This document shows positions 7,716 to 19,117 of a stretch of 64,000 nt of DNA, piece after piece. The first letter of the stretch is position 1, and every line of letters begins with the position of its first letter. Made by a program: the position numbers and the translations under genes. The stretch lies in the NCBI GenBank assembly GCA_041671505.1, contig JBAZBK010000017.1:82499-146498 (forward strand), written 5' to 3'. The stretch is from JACPDH01 sp041671505 (GTDB taxonomy: Bacteria; Acidobacteriota; Thermoanaerobaculia; Gp7-AA8). The notes under the pieces are model-generated. The model saw only the letters and a program-made list of their open reading frames with translations, ran no database searches and was not told where the DNA came from.

Positions 7716-8474
7716 ATGCAGATCGATCTCAGCGAGCGCGTTGTGCTGATCACGGGAGGATCCCGCGGAATCGGGAGGCGGGCCGCGCTTCTGCTCGGCT
7801 CGTGCGGCGCGAGCGTCGCGATCACCTACGCGACGAGACGCGATGCGGCCGACGAAGTGGTGGCGGCGATCGGAGCGGAACGGGCACTCGCAATCCGCGC
7901 AGATGCAGGAGTGCCCGAAGACGTAAAGCGGATGGTCGACGAGACGATCGCGCGCTTCGGGAGGATCGACGTCCTCGTCAACAACTCCGCGATCCATTCG
8001 ATCAACTCGTTCGACGGAGACGATTACGACGCGTGGCAGCGCGGCTGGCGGCGAACGATCGAGGTGAACCTCTTCGGTGCCGCAAATGCGGCGTTCCTCG
8101 TGATCCCCTGGATGAAAAAGCAGGGTGGAGGGAAGATCATCAACGTCGCCTCGCGCTCCGGCTTTCGGGGTGAGACGGAGTTCCCCGACTACGGCGCGTC
8201 GAAAGCGGGGATGATGAACCTCACGAAGTCGCTCGCGCGCACCCATGCGAAGCAGGGAATCATCGCGACCTGCGTCGCGCCCGGTTACGTGGAGACGGAC
8301 ACGTCGGCGCACGATCTCGAGCGGTTCCGCGATCGGATCGAAGGCGAGATTCCGTTAGGGCGCGTCGCCCAGCCCGATGACGTCGCGAAGACGATTCTCT
8401 TCCTCGCTTCGCCTCTCTCGGATTACCTCGCGGGCGTGACGATCGACGTGAACGGCGGCTCGTACCTGCGCTGA
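7716..8474 (+). CDS. SDR-family oxidoreductase
   Basis: 252 residues from ATG 7716, chosen because an AGGAGG ribosome site lies 5-10 bases upstream. It has the Rossmann motif TGGSRGIGRR near residue 13, the catalytic serine in NVASRSG and YGASK for Tyr and Lys. The usual NNAG is NNSA here. The C-terminal ILFLASPLSDYLAGVTIDVNGG segment is typical of FabG-like enzymes. It stands alone on the plus strand and converges on the protease gene. The substrate is not predictable. Confidence 0.88.
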   Translation: MQIDLSERVVLITGGSRGIGRRAALLLGSCGASVAITYATRRDAADEVVAAIGAERALAIRADAGVPEDVKRMVDETIARFGRIDVLVNNSAIHSINSFDGDDYDAWQRGWRRTIEVNLFGAANAAFLVIPWMKKQGGGKIINVASRSGFRGETEFPDYGASKAGMMNLTKSLARTHAKQGIIATCVAPGYVETDTSAHDLERFRDRIEGEIPLGRVAQPDDVAKTILFLASPLSDYLAGVTIDVNGGSYLR

Positions 8475-8522
8475 CGGGCGCCTCGCGGACGTGCGCGATC
8501 TCCCGCGCCGCAGCGCGCGGGG

Positions 8523-11500
8523 CTAATCCCTCCGAGCGCCGCGCCGACGGGCTTTCTCGACCCTGTACGCCGGCTCCATCGTCATCACCGCCGAGTTTCC
8601 CGCCGCATCGACCAGCTCGATCCGCAGGTCGATCGCACCCTCGCGGAGCAGTGTCTCAGCCAGTCCCGCGCGCAGGATCATCCCCGCAGGCGTGCGGGCG
8701 GCCGAGGCATCGGCGTCTTCTCCTGTGACCTCTGCGGAGAGCTGGGTCCACGTCAGAGCTCCCGATCGGCGATAGAAGACGCTCCTCAGCACGAGCGAAC
8801 CCGGCCGGTATACCGGCCCTTCGTACGCGAGGTCGTAGTCGCCCACCGAGAGAACGAGCGCGCCTGCGCCGTTCAACGGAAGCGAAGACGCATGACGCCC
8901 CTCCGCATCGAGTACGGCAAGCGACGTCACTGCGGGAGGTGACGAATCGCCTCGAGTCGAATCGAGTCCGAGACTGAGAGTCATGCGACCCGCGCCGCCG
9001 GCGACCGCGGTAACGGTGCTCAGGTCGACCTGGAACGCTCCGTCTCCTCCCAGAGGGATGAAGGGCTGCGCGAGCCCGATCGTGCCGCGTGCAGTCTCGA
9101 CGCCCGCTCTCCTGACGACGAAGGAGCTCCGCGCCTGCGAGAGGCGGCGCAGATCGTTCCGATCGCCAGTGAACGTCAGCTCGCCGCTCAGGAACCCGCC
9201 ACTCACCCCGAGTATCGCGGAGATGTGCGATGGCCCATCCCCGAATACGAGCGGTTCGGTGCCCGGCGCGTCGACGGGCAGCGGCGCGGGGTCGAAGGAG
9301 CGCGCGCTGAAGAACTGCGTGTCGCGGAGGCGCAGGGGAGGGCTGATGTTCGTCGCGAGGCCCTGCAGCTCGGGGTGCTGCGTGTAGGCAAAGAGCTGCA
9401 GCGCGCTCCCGTAGTCGGGATGCACTTCGGGAGTCATCCACATCGTCCCCGTCCATTCGCGTGGCTGGTTCCGCACGTAGACGCCGAGCGGCGCGCGGCC
9501 GGCTTCCCCGGCGCTGCGCGTCACGTCTCGCGCGAGCACACCGACTTCCCTCCGCGATGCCTCCGCGGGGAATGAGAGGCGCACCTGCTTCGCGCGAAGC
9601 GCGTCGCCTCCGGTCGTCAGCATCCGATTCGATTCGATGCCGCGCAGCAGCGGATGCTGGACGATCACGAAGCGCGACGCCTCGCCGTCGAGGAAGCTCT
9701 CCGACGCGAGCAGCCCCCAGCGGGCGCTCTCCATCGACACGTGAAGCGTTCGCCCTGCCGACCGCGGCAACCCGATCGAAGGAAGAGGCGATCCGGCCGG
9801 GAGCAGAACGCGCACCTGAGGGTACCAGAGCCGGCTCTCGTCATCGACGATGGGCAACAGCACCCCTCTCTCGTCGACGGCGGAAAGCGTCACTTCGCGG
9901 TTTGCATCCTCCGGCACGAAGGCGAGCAGCCGGTCACCGTCGATCGCGACGCCCTCGCGCGTGATGACGCGCAGATCCCCGTCCCAGGACGAGACGAGCG
10001 TCAGGTCGTAGCTACCGGGGGCGAGCAGCGTCTCGACGGTGTTGGCGTCGACGATTGCGAACGAGGCTGCGCGCGGCTCGTTCGCGGTCCAATAAACGCC
10101 CGGAAACTCGAGGCCGTAGCTGACGCGTGCGCGACCGGCCCGCAGGAATGCCCAGGGGACACGGGTGACGGACTCCGACGACGCGATCTCGACGGTTCCC
10201 CCGAATGCAAACGAGGCCGATGCGGGGCTGCCTAACGCAGCGTTGTCCGCGGTCACGGTCACGCGCACGGCTCGCGATTCGCCGGCAGCGAGAACGGCCG
10301 CCTCCGAATCGAACGCGAACGACACCGCGGCGGGGTTGCCGACCGCGCGAAGCGTGAACGACCGCGAGGAGGCGGAATCGTTCGTGACGATGAGCTCGCG
10401 CGTCGACTCGTACACCGCACCGCGCGTCGCGTCGAGATCGAACTCGAGCGTCGCGGGCAGCGTCACAACCTCCGTCGATTTCGCTCGCACGAGGTCGACC
10501 CGCCCGCTCCCCTGGCTCATCACTTCCTCGCCGGTGACGGGCAGCGCCGAGCCGATGATCGCCGACCTGACGCGCGCCGGGCTCCAGGAAGGATTCCTCT
10601 CGATCAGCAGCGCTGCGATACCGGCGACGTAAGGCGCCGCCATCGACGTTCCGCTCGACACGCGCGTTCCTCCGCCGGGAGCGGCCGACCTGATCCCGAC
10701 GCCCGGCGCGAGAACTTCCGGCTTGATGGCGCCGGTCAACGTCGACGGGCCGCGCGAGCTGAACTCCGCGATGAGCCCGTCGCCATCATGCGCGCCCACG
10801 GCGATCGCCGTGCGCGCTGCGGCCGGGCTTCCGACGGCGTGATAGAGGCCCGAGTTCCCGGCGGCCGCGACGACGACGCTCCCTGCGATCGTCGCGCTGT
10901 CGACGGCGCGGGAGAGAGGATCGTCCGGCGATCCCGGGCCTCCCAGGCTCAGGTTGATCACGTCGGCATGGTCGGACAGGTCGCCGTCGAGATTCGGATC
11001 GACGGCGCGCTCGAGTGCCGCGAGGATCGCCGACGTCCGTCCCTTCCCGTTCTCGTCGAGCACCTTGTAAACGAGCAGCGACGCCTCGGGCGCCACGCCC
11101 GTCAGGCCGCCGCCGTTCGCCGCCACGATGCCGGCGACGTGCGTGCCGTGGCGAAAGTCGTCGTCCGGGTCCGCGTCTCCATTCACGAAGTCGTATCCGC
11201 CCGCGATGCGCCCGGCGAACGCCGGGTGAGTTGCGTCGATCCCCGAGTCGAGGAGCGCAATGACGACTCCCTTGCCGCCGGTCGCAGCCGACGCCGGCCT
11301 TGACGAGGATGGCGACGCGTCTCCCACGGAAAAGGACCCGACCTCGACATCGGGATGAATCGAACGGACATACGGCAACGCGCGAAGAGCCTCGAGCGAG
11401 CCTCGGCGCGTCAGGCGAACGCTCGCGCCATGGAACGCGCGGAAGTACTCGAACTCGATCGACACCGTGTTCGCGGCACCGGGCGCCACGGTCTCGACCC

Positions 11501-11684
11501 GGCCCAGATCGTCGCGGAAGCGGGAGAGAGTCTCGGTCGATGACGCTGCGCTCCTGCTCGCCGAAGCGCGCGCGAGCGGAGGCTCCCTGAACTCGACGAT
11601 GAAGCGCCCGTCCGCGGGTTGACCGAGAAGGGGTAATGCGAGAACTGCAAAGGCGCAGACGAAGATCGATCGTACGTGGTGCAT
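8523..11684 (-). CDS. Secreted subtilisin-like serine protease (S8)
   Basis: 1053 residues from ATG 11684. Residues 1-23 are a signal peptide. An I9-like propeptide (FIVEFREPPLA through YVRSIHPDVEV) covers about 28-115. The catalytic triad is Asp146 (ALLDSGID), His179 (RHGTHVAG) and Ser347 (SGTSMAAPYVAG), with Asn277 (AAGNSG) as oxyanion residue. Around 600 residues of beta-rich modules follow, beginning with Fn3-like sequence near 400-520 as in Vpr-type proteases. No LPxTG, autotransporter or clear type IX signal is visible. It should be exported and degrade extracellular protein. A TAGAGT box 10 bases upstream of ATG 11684 supports this start over a longer in-frame extension. Confidence 0.92.
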   Translation of the reverse strand: MHHVRSIFVCAFAVLALPLLGQPADGRFIVEFREPPLARASASRSAASSTETLSRFRDDLGRVETVAPGAANTVSIEFEYFRAFHGASVRLTRRGSLEALRALPYVRSIHPDVEVGSFSVGDASPSSSRPASAATGGKGVVIALLDSGIDATHPAFAGRIAGGYDFVNGDADPDDDFRHGTHVAGIVAANGGGLTGVAPEASLLVYKVLDENGKGRTSAILAALERAVDPNLDGDLSDHADVINLSLGGPGSPDDPLSRAVDSATIAGSVVVAAAGNSGLYHAVGSPAAARTAIAVGAHDGDGLIAEFSSRGPSTLTGAIKPEVLAPGVGIRSAAPGGGTRVSSGTSMAAPYVAGIAALLIERNPSWSPARVRSAIIGSALPVTGEEVMSQGSGRVDLVRAKSTEVVTLPATLEFDLDATRGAVYESTRELIVTNDSASSRSFTLRAVGNPAAVSFAFDSEAAVLAAGESRAVRVTVTADNAALGSPASASFAFGGTVEIASSESVTRVPWAFLRAGRARVSYGLEFPGVYWTANEPRAASFAIVDANTVETLLAPGSYDLTLVSSWDGDLRVITREGVAIDGDRLLAFVPEDANREVTLSAVDERGVLLPIVDDESRLWYPQVRVLLPAGSPLPSIGLPRSAGRTLHVSMESARWGLLASESFLDGEASRFVIVQHPLLRGIESNRMLTTGGDALRAKQVRLSFPAEASRREVGVLARDVTRSAGEAGRAPLGVYVRNQPREWTGTMWMTPEVHPDYGSALQLFAYTQHPELQGLATNISPPLRLRDTQFFSARSFDPAPLPVDAPGTEPLVFGDGPSHISAILGVSGGFLSGELTFTGDRNDLRRLSQARSSFVVRRAGVETARGTIGLAQPFIPLGGDGAFQVDLSTVTAVAGGAGRMTLSLGLDSTRGDSSPPAVTSLAVLDAEGRHASSLPLNGAGALVLSVGDYDLAYEGPVYRPGSLVLRSVFYRRSGALTWTQLSAEVTGEDADASAARTPAGMILRAGLAETLLREGAIDLRIELVDAAGNSAVMTMEPAYRVEKARRRGARRD

Positions 11685-11694
11685 GCGTTGCTCA

Positions 11695-11700
11695 ACTCTA
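11695..11700 (-). promoter_or_regulatory. Putative -10 box TAGAGT of the protease gene
   Basis: 10 bases separate TAGAGT from the ATG at 11684, predicting a leader of about 3 bases. No Shine-Dalgarno sequence is present. Confidence 0.35.
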
Positions 11701-11818
11701 CGAAACCGCGAGCCATTCGTTTCCGGCTGTTGCGATTCCGTAATGGATCGAGAGATGTCCTCCACCCGAAGCGGTCGCGGGCACTGACGGGCGAGCAGCA
11801 GCGCGCTAAACGCGAAGA

Positions 11819-11842
11819 GCCCGGCGCATCTCTGCGCCGGGC
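11819..11842 (-). terminator. Hairpin after atpE
   Basis: A perfect 10-bp stem (GCCCGGCGCA / TGCGCCGGGC) with a TCTC loop lies 24 bases past the atpE stop. It is followed on the minus strand only by TCTTCG, so the U-tract is weak. It is the likely end of the midA-nuo-atp transcript. Confidence 0.6.
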
Positions 11843-11865
11843 CCGGGAAACCAACTGATCTCGTA

Positions 11866-12174
11866 TCAGAACTTGTGGATCATGAACGCGATGACGAGCG
11901 CGTAGATGACGAGCGACTCGATCAGCGCGAGACCGATGATCATCGCGAGACGGATCGCGCCGGCCGCGCCGGGGTTGCGGGCGATGCCTTCGCACGCCGC
12001 CGAGATCGCGCGGCCCTGGCCGATCGCGCCGGCCGCTGCCGCAACGCCGAGAACGAGCGCCGCGGAGAGAGCTCCCCACTTCACGCCGCCGCCGGCAACT
12101 TCTTCAGCCGCAAACATCGACGTCGCCATGCAGAGCACCACGAGCGTCATCAGGACGAGTTTCATATTCTTCAC
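11866..12174 (-). CDS. atpE: ATP synthase F0 subunit c
   Basis: 102 residues from GTG 12174, which has GGGAGGA 7 bases upstream. The first 23 residues look like a cleavable signal peptide (MKLVLMTLVVLCMATSMFA), an extension known in some c subunits. Two transmembrane helices follow, joined by the RNP loop (EGIARNPGA). The ion-carrying glutamate is Glu86 in ALIESLVIY. Gln53, Glu86, Ser87 and Tyr91 match the spacing of the Na+ ligands Gln32, Glu65, Ser66 and Tyr70 of the Ilyobacter tartaricus c-ring, so sodium coupling is possible. It is the last gene of the block; subunits b, delta, alpha, gamma, beta and epsilon are not in the window. Confidence 0.93.
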   Translation of the reverse strand: MKNMKLVLMTLVVLCMATSMFAAEEVAGGGVKWGALSAALVLGVAAAAGAIGQGRAISAACEGIARNPGAAGAIRLAMIIGLALIESLVIYALVIAFMIHKF

Positions 12175-12235
12175 TGCGGATTCCTCCCTTTTTGATTTCG
12201 AGAACTGTGAGAAACGATTCATTGCATCCGTTGTA

Positions 12236-12937
12236 TTAGTGTTCCTCGGCGACGGCGCCACCGATGTAGACCATCGTCATCATGATGAAGACGAACGCCT
12301 GGAGCGTGGCGCCGAAGATTCCGAGTCCCATCATCGGCCAGGGAACCACGAACGGGAGCATCCCCATGAAGATGCCGGTCGCCGTGTGCTCGCCGAAGAT
12401 GTTGCCGAAGAGACGCATGCCGAGCGAAAGAACGCGGGCGAAGTTGCCGATCAGCTCGATCGGGAACATCAGCGGCGCGAGCCACCAGAGCGGACCGCAG
12501 AAACTCTTCAGGTAGTGGATGAGCCCGTGCTTGCGAAGGCCCTGCACGTTGAAATAGATGAACGCGGTGATCGAAAGAGCGAAGGTCGTGTTCGGGTTTC
12601 CCGTCGGCGGCTGCAGGAAGAAGAAGAGCCCGAAGATGTTCGAGATGAAGATGAAGGTCGCGAATGCACCGATGATGTAGAGGTACTTGCCGCTCGCCCC
12701 GTGGCCGACGACTTCCTCGAGCAGACCCTTCAGACCACCGACGATGAACTCGAGAAAATGCTGAAATCCACCGGGCGATTCCTTGCTGAAATTGCGCGAC
12801 GCAAGCGGGAAGATGATCGCGCTCAGCACGAGCACGAGCAGCGCCATCACGACGTGGTCGGGGATCTCGAAGCCGAGCCCCAGCTGCTTCGCGAGCGCGT
12901 TGACAGGCCCGTAGAGTATCGAGGTCGAGTGTTCCAT
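12236..12937 (-). CDS. atpB: ATP synthase F0 subunit a
   Basis: 233 residues with five or six membrane helices. The essential arginine is Arg175 in LSLGMRLFGN; NIFGEH follows as usual. The protein forms the stator half-channels facing the c-ring. It lies between atpI and atpE on the minus strand, with a 5-base gap to atpI and a 61-base gap to atpE, within the run that begins at nuoA or midA. Confidence 0.95.
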   Translation of the reverse strand: MEHSTSILYGPVNALAKQLGLGFEIPDHVVMALLVLVLSAIIFPLASRNFSKESPGGFQHFLEFIVGGLKGLLEEVVGHGASGKYLYIIGAFATFIFISNIFGLFFFLQPPTGNPNTTFALSITAFIYFNVQGLRKHGLIHYLKSFCGPLWWLAPLMFPIELIGNFARVLSLGMRLFGNIFGEHTATGIFMGMLPFVVPWPMMGLGIFGATLQAFVFIMMTMVYIGGAVAEEH

Positions 12938-12942
12938 TCAGT

Positions 12943-13377
12943 TCATTCCGCCGCGCCAGGTCTGACGATCGAGTAGACCGCTTCGAGCATTACCGCGCCA
13001 ACGACGATCGAAAATCCGAGGATCACGCTGACGGGAGAAAACCTGGCGATGTAAATTGCAGCTCCGAGTGCGGCCCCCATGGCGACCAGCCGAGCGAACA
13101 CCTGAATCCCGAGATTCCATGGGCTGATCCCGGGCGCAGGCTGGAGCAGACGATCAACGATCCTCTCCAGCCAGAGGTGGCCGATCATAACGACGAGGGC
13201 ACTGCAAGTCAACCCGAGAAAACCCCAAAAACCCTCGAAAATCAGGGCTCCTGCGGCAAATGCCACGTAGCACGCGAGTGCCTCGATCCGAAGCCTTCGG
13301 AGGAGCCCCGAAGGCGGTCCTCCGAGCGTGCCGAGGCGGCTCGATTCGGATTCGTCGTCACTCACGAGGGGGATCAT
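12943..13377 (-). CDS. atpI: ATP synthase subunit I-like protein
   Basis: 144 residues with four hydrophobic segments after a charged N-terminus. Its place directly upstream of atpB matches AtpI, which assists c-ring assembly. Sequence similarity within this family is low, so the assignment rests on hydropathy, size and position. It is separated from atpZ by a 112-bp REP-like palindrome. Confidence 0.75.
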   Translation of the reverse strand: MIPLVSDDESESSRLGTLGGPPSGLLRRLRIEALACYVAFAAGALIFEGFWGFLGLTCSALVVMIGHLWLERIVDRLLQPAPGISPWNLGIQVFARLVAMGAALGAAIYIARFSPVSVILGFSIVVGAVMLEAVYSIVRPGAAE

Positions 13378-13390
13378 ATCCGAGAGTCAA

Positions 13391-13502
13391 TGTGGCGCAG
13401 GCACTCCTGCCTGCGCGCCGCCGAAGGCGGCTCCGATCGACGCGGATCGTCCGATGAGTGCGGCGCTTCGCGCCGCGCGCAGACAGGAGTGTCTGCGCCA
13501 CA
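13391..13502. repeat. REP-like palindrome, GTGGCGCAGG family, copy 1
   Basis: The ends are inverted: TGTGGCGCAGGCACTCCTG at the left and CAGGAGTGTCTGCGCCACA at the right, each with its own inner hairpin (GCAGGCA...TGCCTGC). The element lies between atpZ and atpI. A copy with nearly the same arms and the same CACATCAG right border is at 27326-27436, and a diverged relative is at 33249-33352. Confidence 0.85.
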
Positions 13503-13513
13503 TCAGGTTGGCG

Positions 13514-13786
13514 TCACTCTCCATCCTTCTGGCTGCCCGCCGCGCGCTTCTCCTCTTGATCCGCTTTCGCGGCGAGGCGGAAGAGATTCGTGAACGCAGC
13601 GATCAGGCCGAACGCGGTGAAGATCCAGGTCAGCCACGGCCCTGTTCCGAAGAGGCCATCCATCCAGTGGCCCCACAGATACCCGAGCCCCAGCGCGAGC
13701 GGGAACATGAAGCCGAGCGACGAGGCCTCGGCAAGTGCGCCGTAGCGGGCCCGCCGTGGCGGCGAGCCCTTGTCGGGAGCTTCCAT
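13514..13786 (-). CDS. atpZ: AtpZ/AtpI family small membrane protein
   Basis: 90 residues with two membrane helices. The SSLGFMFPLALGLGYLWGHWMD segment matches the AtpZ/AtpI (putative F0F1-ATPase subunit) family, including the Gly-x-x-x-Gly-x-x-x-Asp spacing. Members sit at the head of F1F0 operons, and in some species act in Mg2+/Ca2+ uptake or ATP synthase assembly. It begins 13 bases after nuoN, which ties the complex I and ATP synthase genes into one run. Confidence 0.8.
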   Translation of the reverse strand: MEAPDKGSPPRRARYGALAEASSLGFMFPLALGLGYLWGHWMDGLFGTGPWLTWIFTAFGLIAAFTNLFRLAAKADQEEKRAAGSQKDGE

Positions 13787-13799
13787 CTCAGCGGCAAGT

Positions 13800-15254
13800 C
13801 TACCGCGATGCGAGGTTCACGATCGGCGCGATCGACCGGGCGGCGCCGCGGATCATCCTCTCGGGAAGAATCCCGAGAAGCAGCGTCGCCACGAGACAGA
13901 CGGCCACGATGAAGCGAACCTGCCTGCTCTCCACCACCTCGGCCGCCTTCGACTCCTTCATGTACATCGCCATGACGATGCGGAAGTAGTAGAAGACCGA
14001 GACTGCCGACATCAGCACCGCGATCACCGCGAGCCAGGCGTAGCCGGCCGAGATCACCGCGGCGAACAGGAAGTACTTCCCGATGAACCCTGCGGTCGGC
14101 GGGATGCCGCCGAGCGAGAGAAGGAAGACGACCATCGCGAACGCGTAGAGCGGCGCCGACTTGTGCAGGCCGTCGAAGTCGTCGACCTTCTCCCCCGCGT
14201 ACTCGCGCCGGCGGAGGAGCATGACCATCGCCCACGTCCCGACGTTCGCGAATGCGTAGACGAGCATGTAGATCAGCACGCCCTGCAACCCGAGCTCGCT
14301 CATCGCGAGTATCCCGAGCATCGCGTAGCCGGCGTGAGCGATCGACGAGTACGCCAGCATGCGCTTGACGTTGTCCTGCGTCAGCGCCGCGAGGTTTCCG
14401 ACGATCATCGAGAGCGCCGCGACCGTGGCGATGATGCTGTTCCAGTCGGGCTCGAGGCTGTGGAGCCCCATGTAGAAGATGCGCGCGAAGATCGCGAACG
14501 CCGCCACTTTCGACCCGGTCGAAAGGAACGCGGTGACCGGCGTCGGAGCGCCGGTGTAGACGTCGGGCGTCCATACGTGGAACGGCACCGCGGCGACCTT
14601 GAAGCAGAGTCCCGCGCCGAGCATCATCACGCCGATGATCAGCGCCTGGTTGCCCGACATCGTCGCCACCGCGGTGGAGATCGTGGCGAGATGGAGCGAT
14701 CCGCAGACGCCGTAGATCAGCGACATTCCGTAGAGAAGGATTCCCGAGCTCACCGAGCCGAGGACGAAATACTTCATCGCCGCTTCGGTCGAACGATTTT
14801 CGTTCTTGTAGTACCCGGTGAGGATGTAACTCGAGAGCGACATCAGCTCGAGACCGACGTAGATCGAGATCAGGTGCGTGCCCGAGGCCATGAACATCAT
14901 GCCGCAGAGGGCGAAGGCGAGCAGCGAGTAGAACTCCCACGCCGAGTAGCGGCCGTCCTCGAGAAACTCCGACGCCAGCAGCGTGACCATCGCGATGATC
15001 ACGACGAAGAGGAGCTTGAAGAAGACGGCGAAGGAATCGACGACGAAGAGCGCGCTGAGAGCAGCGCTCGGAGCTTGGGCCGCCGCCGCGCAGAAGACCG
15101 CCCCTGCAGTCACGGCGAGAAGGACGAGCATCGACCAGCGGGCCGCCACACCGTTGTTCCGCCCGCCGAGCACGGGGGCGAGCAGCAGGAAGCAGCCGCC
15201 GATCGAAAGAACGATCTCGGGGTTGAGGAACAGCAGGTCGGCCCAGGTCATCAT
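13800..15254 (-). CDS. nuoN: NADH-quinone oxidoreductase subunit N
   Basis: 484 residues, about 14 membrane helices, with the Mrp-antiporter-type core: Glu in YVGLELMSLSSYILTGYYK, Lys residues in AMKYFVLGSVSSG and a PTPVTAFLSTGSKVAAF helix. It is one of the three proton-pumping modules of complex I. ATG 15254 overlaps the nuoM stop in an ATGA junction. Confidence 0.96.
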   Translation of the reverse strand: MMTWADLLFLNPEIVLSIGGCFLLLAPVLGGRNNGVAARWSMLVLLAVTAGAVFCAAAAQAPSAALSALFVVDSFAVFFKLLFVVIIAMVTLLASEFLEDGRYSAWEFYSLLAFALCGMMFMASGTHLISIYVGLELMSLSSYILTGYYKNENRSTEAAMKYFVLGSVSSGILLYGMSLIYGVCGSLHLATISTAVATMSGNQALIIGVMMLGAGLCFKVAAVPFHVWTPDVYTGAPTPVTAFLSTGSKVAAFAIFARIFYMGLHSLEPDWNSIIATVAALSMIVGNLAALTQDNVKRMLAYSSIAHAGYAMLGILAMSELGLQGVLIYMLVYAFANVGTWAMVMLLRRREYAGEKVDDFDGLHKSAPLYAFAMVVFLLSLGGIPPTAGFIGKYFLFAAVISAGYAWLAVIAVLMSAVSVFYYFRIVMAMYMKESKAAEVVESRQVRFIVAVCLVATLLLGILPERMIRGAARSIAPIVNLASR

Positions 15255-16882
15255 CGCGCGGCCTCGATCGCCTTGAGCTCAGCATGCCCGGCCGGCTTCT
15301 CGTGGCCTTCCATGAGAGGCGGCTCGACATACTGGATGCCGGCCTTCTCGAAGTAGGTCGGGTCGACCTTCTTGACGATGTAGTTGACCGGCTCTTCCAT
15401 GATGTCGAAGAACGGCTTCGGGTAGATTCCGATCCAGAACATGCAGATCACGAGCGGGATGAGCGTCCACTGCTCGCGGAGGCTCAGATCCTTGAGCTCG
15501 CTGTTTTTCGGGTTGTCGAGCGGGCCCCAGAAGACGCGCTGGTAGAGCCAGAGCATGTAGGCCGCGCCGAGGACGATGCCGAGCGCCGCGAACGACGCCC
15601 AGACCATGCTCACGTTCGCCACGCCGAGCAGGATCGCGAACTCGCCGATGAAGCCGTTGAGCGTCGGCAGGCCGATCGACGAGAGCGTCGTGATGAGGAA
15701 GAAGAAGGCGTAGACCGGCATCACCTTCGCGATGCCGCCGTACTCCGCAATCATGCGCGTGTGCCGCCGCTCGTAGACGATGCCGACGAGAAGGAAGAGC
15801 CCGCCGGTCGAGATGCCGTGGTTGATCATCTGCAGGACCGAGCCCTGCAGCCCCATCGGGTTAAGCGCGAACATGCCTAACATGACGAAGCCGAGGTGCG
15901 AAACCGAGGAGTACGCGACCAGCTTCTTCATGTCGGGCTGCACCATCGCCACGAGCGCGCCGTAGACGATGCCGATGATCGACAGCACCACCACCGGAAT
16001 GAGGATCCGTGACGACGTCGTCGCTCCCGGAAGGATCGGAAGCGCGAACCGGACGAAGCCGTACGTTCCCATCTTCAGCAGGACGGCGGCAAGGATGACC
16101 GAGCCGGCGGTAGGCGCCTCGACGTGCGCGTCAGGCAACCATGTGTGGAACGGGAACATCGGCACTTTGATCGCGAACGCGATGAAGAATGCGAGGAAGA
16201 GCCAGAACTGCATCCCGGGCGGGATCGTGTGGCCGATCTCGTGGAACTTCAGGATGTCGAAGCTCGGCGCGTTGCCGAGGCCTGCGATGCCGAGGAAGGG
16301 GATTCCACTCGAGTTGTAGAAGTAGAGGGCGAGGATGCCGAGCAGCATCAGCACCGATCCGGCCAGCGTGTAGAGGAAGAACTTGATCGCCGCGTAGAGC
16401 TTTCTCGGGCCGCCCCAGACGCCGATGAGGAAGTACATCGGGACGAGCATCACTTCCCAGAAGACGTAGAAGAGGAAGAAGTCGAGCGCGCAGAAGACGC
16501 CGATCATGCCCGTCTCGAGCATGAGCAGGAGCACGTAGTACTCCTTCTGCCGCTGCTCGATCGCCGTGAACGAGCTGTAGACCGCGATGAACGTCAGGAG
16601 CGTGGTCATCACGATCAGGAGCATCGCGATGCCGTCGATCCCGAAGAAGTAGTCGACGCCGATCGACGGAATCCAGCTGCACCGTTCGATGAACTGGAAG
16701 ACCGGCGCGCCCGCGGAGCGGTCGTACTGGAACCAGAGCACCAGGGAGAGCAGGAACGTCGTCCCGGCGAAGAAGGTCGTGATCGCCTTGATCGCGCGGC
16801 TGCTCTCCTTGTTCACGAAGAACAGAATCAGCAGCGCGCCGACGAGCGGCCAGTAGGTGATGATCGACAGAATGTTCTGCAT
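15251..16882 (-). CDS. nuoM: NADH-quinone oxidoreductase subunit M
   Basis: 543 residues. The antiporter-like signature FYVFWEVMLVPMYFLIGVWGG (key glutamate) is followed by IKFFLYTLAGSVLML and by FHTWLPDAHVEAPTAGSVI with its conserved lysine downstream. The membrane pump subunit is of usual length plus about 40 C-terminal residues (PPLMEGHEKPAGHAELKAIEAAR) that are polar and probably cytoplasmic. Confidence 0.96.
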   Translation of the reverse strand: MQNILSIITYWPLVGALLILFFVNKESSRAIKAITTFFAGTTFLLSLVLWFQYDRSAGAPVFQFIERCSWIPSIGVDYFFGIDGIAMLLIVMTTLLTFIAVYSSFTAIEQRQKEYYVLLLMLETGMIGVFCALDFFLFYVFWEVMLVPMYFLIGVWGGPRKLYAAIKFFLYTLAGSVLMLLGILALYFYNSSGIPFLGIAGLGNAPSFDILKFHEIGHTIPPGMQFWLFLAFFIAFAIKVPMFPFHTWLPDAHVEAPTAGSVILAAVLLKMGTYGFVRFALPILPGATTSSRILIPVVVLSIIGIVYGALVAMVQPDMKKLVAYSSVSHLGFVMLGMFALNPMGLQGSVLQMINHGISTGGLFLLVGIVYERRHTRMIAEYGGIAKVMPVYAFFFLITTLSSIGLPTLNGFIGEFAILLGVANVSMVWASFAALGIVLGAAYMLWLYQRVFWGPLDNPKNSELKDLSLREQWTLIPLVICMFWIGIYPKPFFDIMEEPVNYIVKKVDPTYFEKAGIQYVEPPLMEGHEKPAGHAELKAIEAAR

Positions 16883-16891
16883 CTGATTCCC

Positions 16892-19075
<2,184 letters not shown>

Positions 19076-19091
19076 GCGTTCTTACCGTAAT

Positions 19092-19110
19092 CCCGGCGCC
19101 TGGCGCCGGG
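19092..19110. promoter_or_regulatory. Intra-operon hairpin between nuoK and nuoL
   Basis: CCCGGCGCC-T-GGCGCCGGG is a perfect palindrome in the 42-base nuoK-nuoL gap, the widest gap inside nuoD-nuoN apart from overlaps. It has no U-tract, so it more likely stabilises or marks processing of the transcript than ends it. Confidence 0.5.
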
Positions 19111-19117
19111 CCTGTTC

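Noticed and set aside
8983..10632. Long open frames antisense to the subtilase gene and similar ones opposite nuo genes
   Set aside because: They are Arg/Ala/Pro-rich shadows of GC-rich codons, lack ribosome sites and contain no recognisable domain; the opposite strand encodes clear families.
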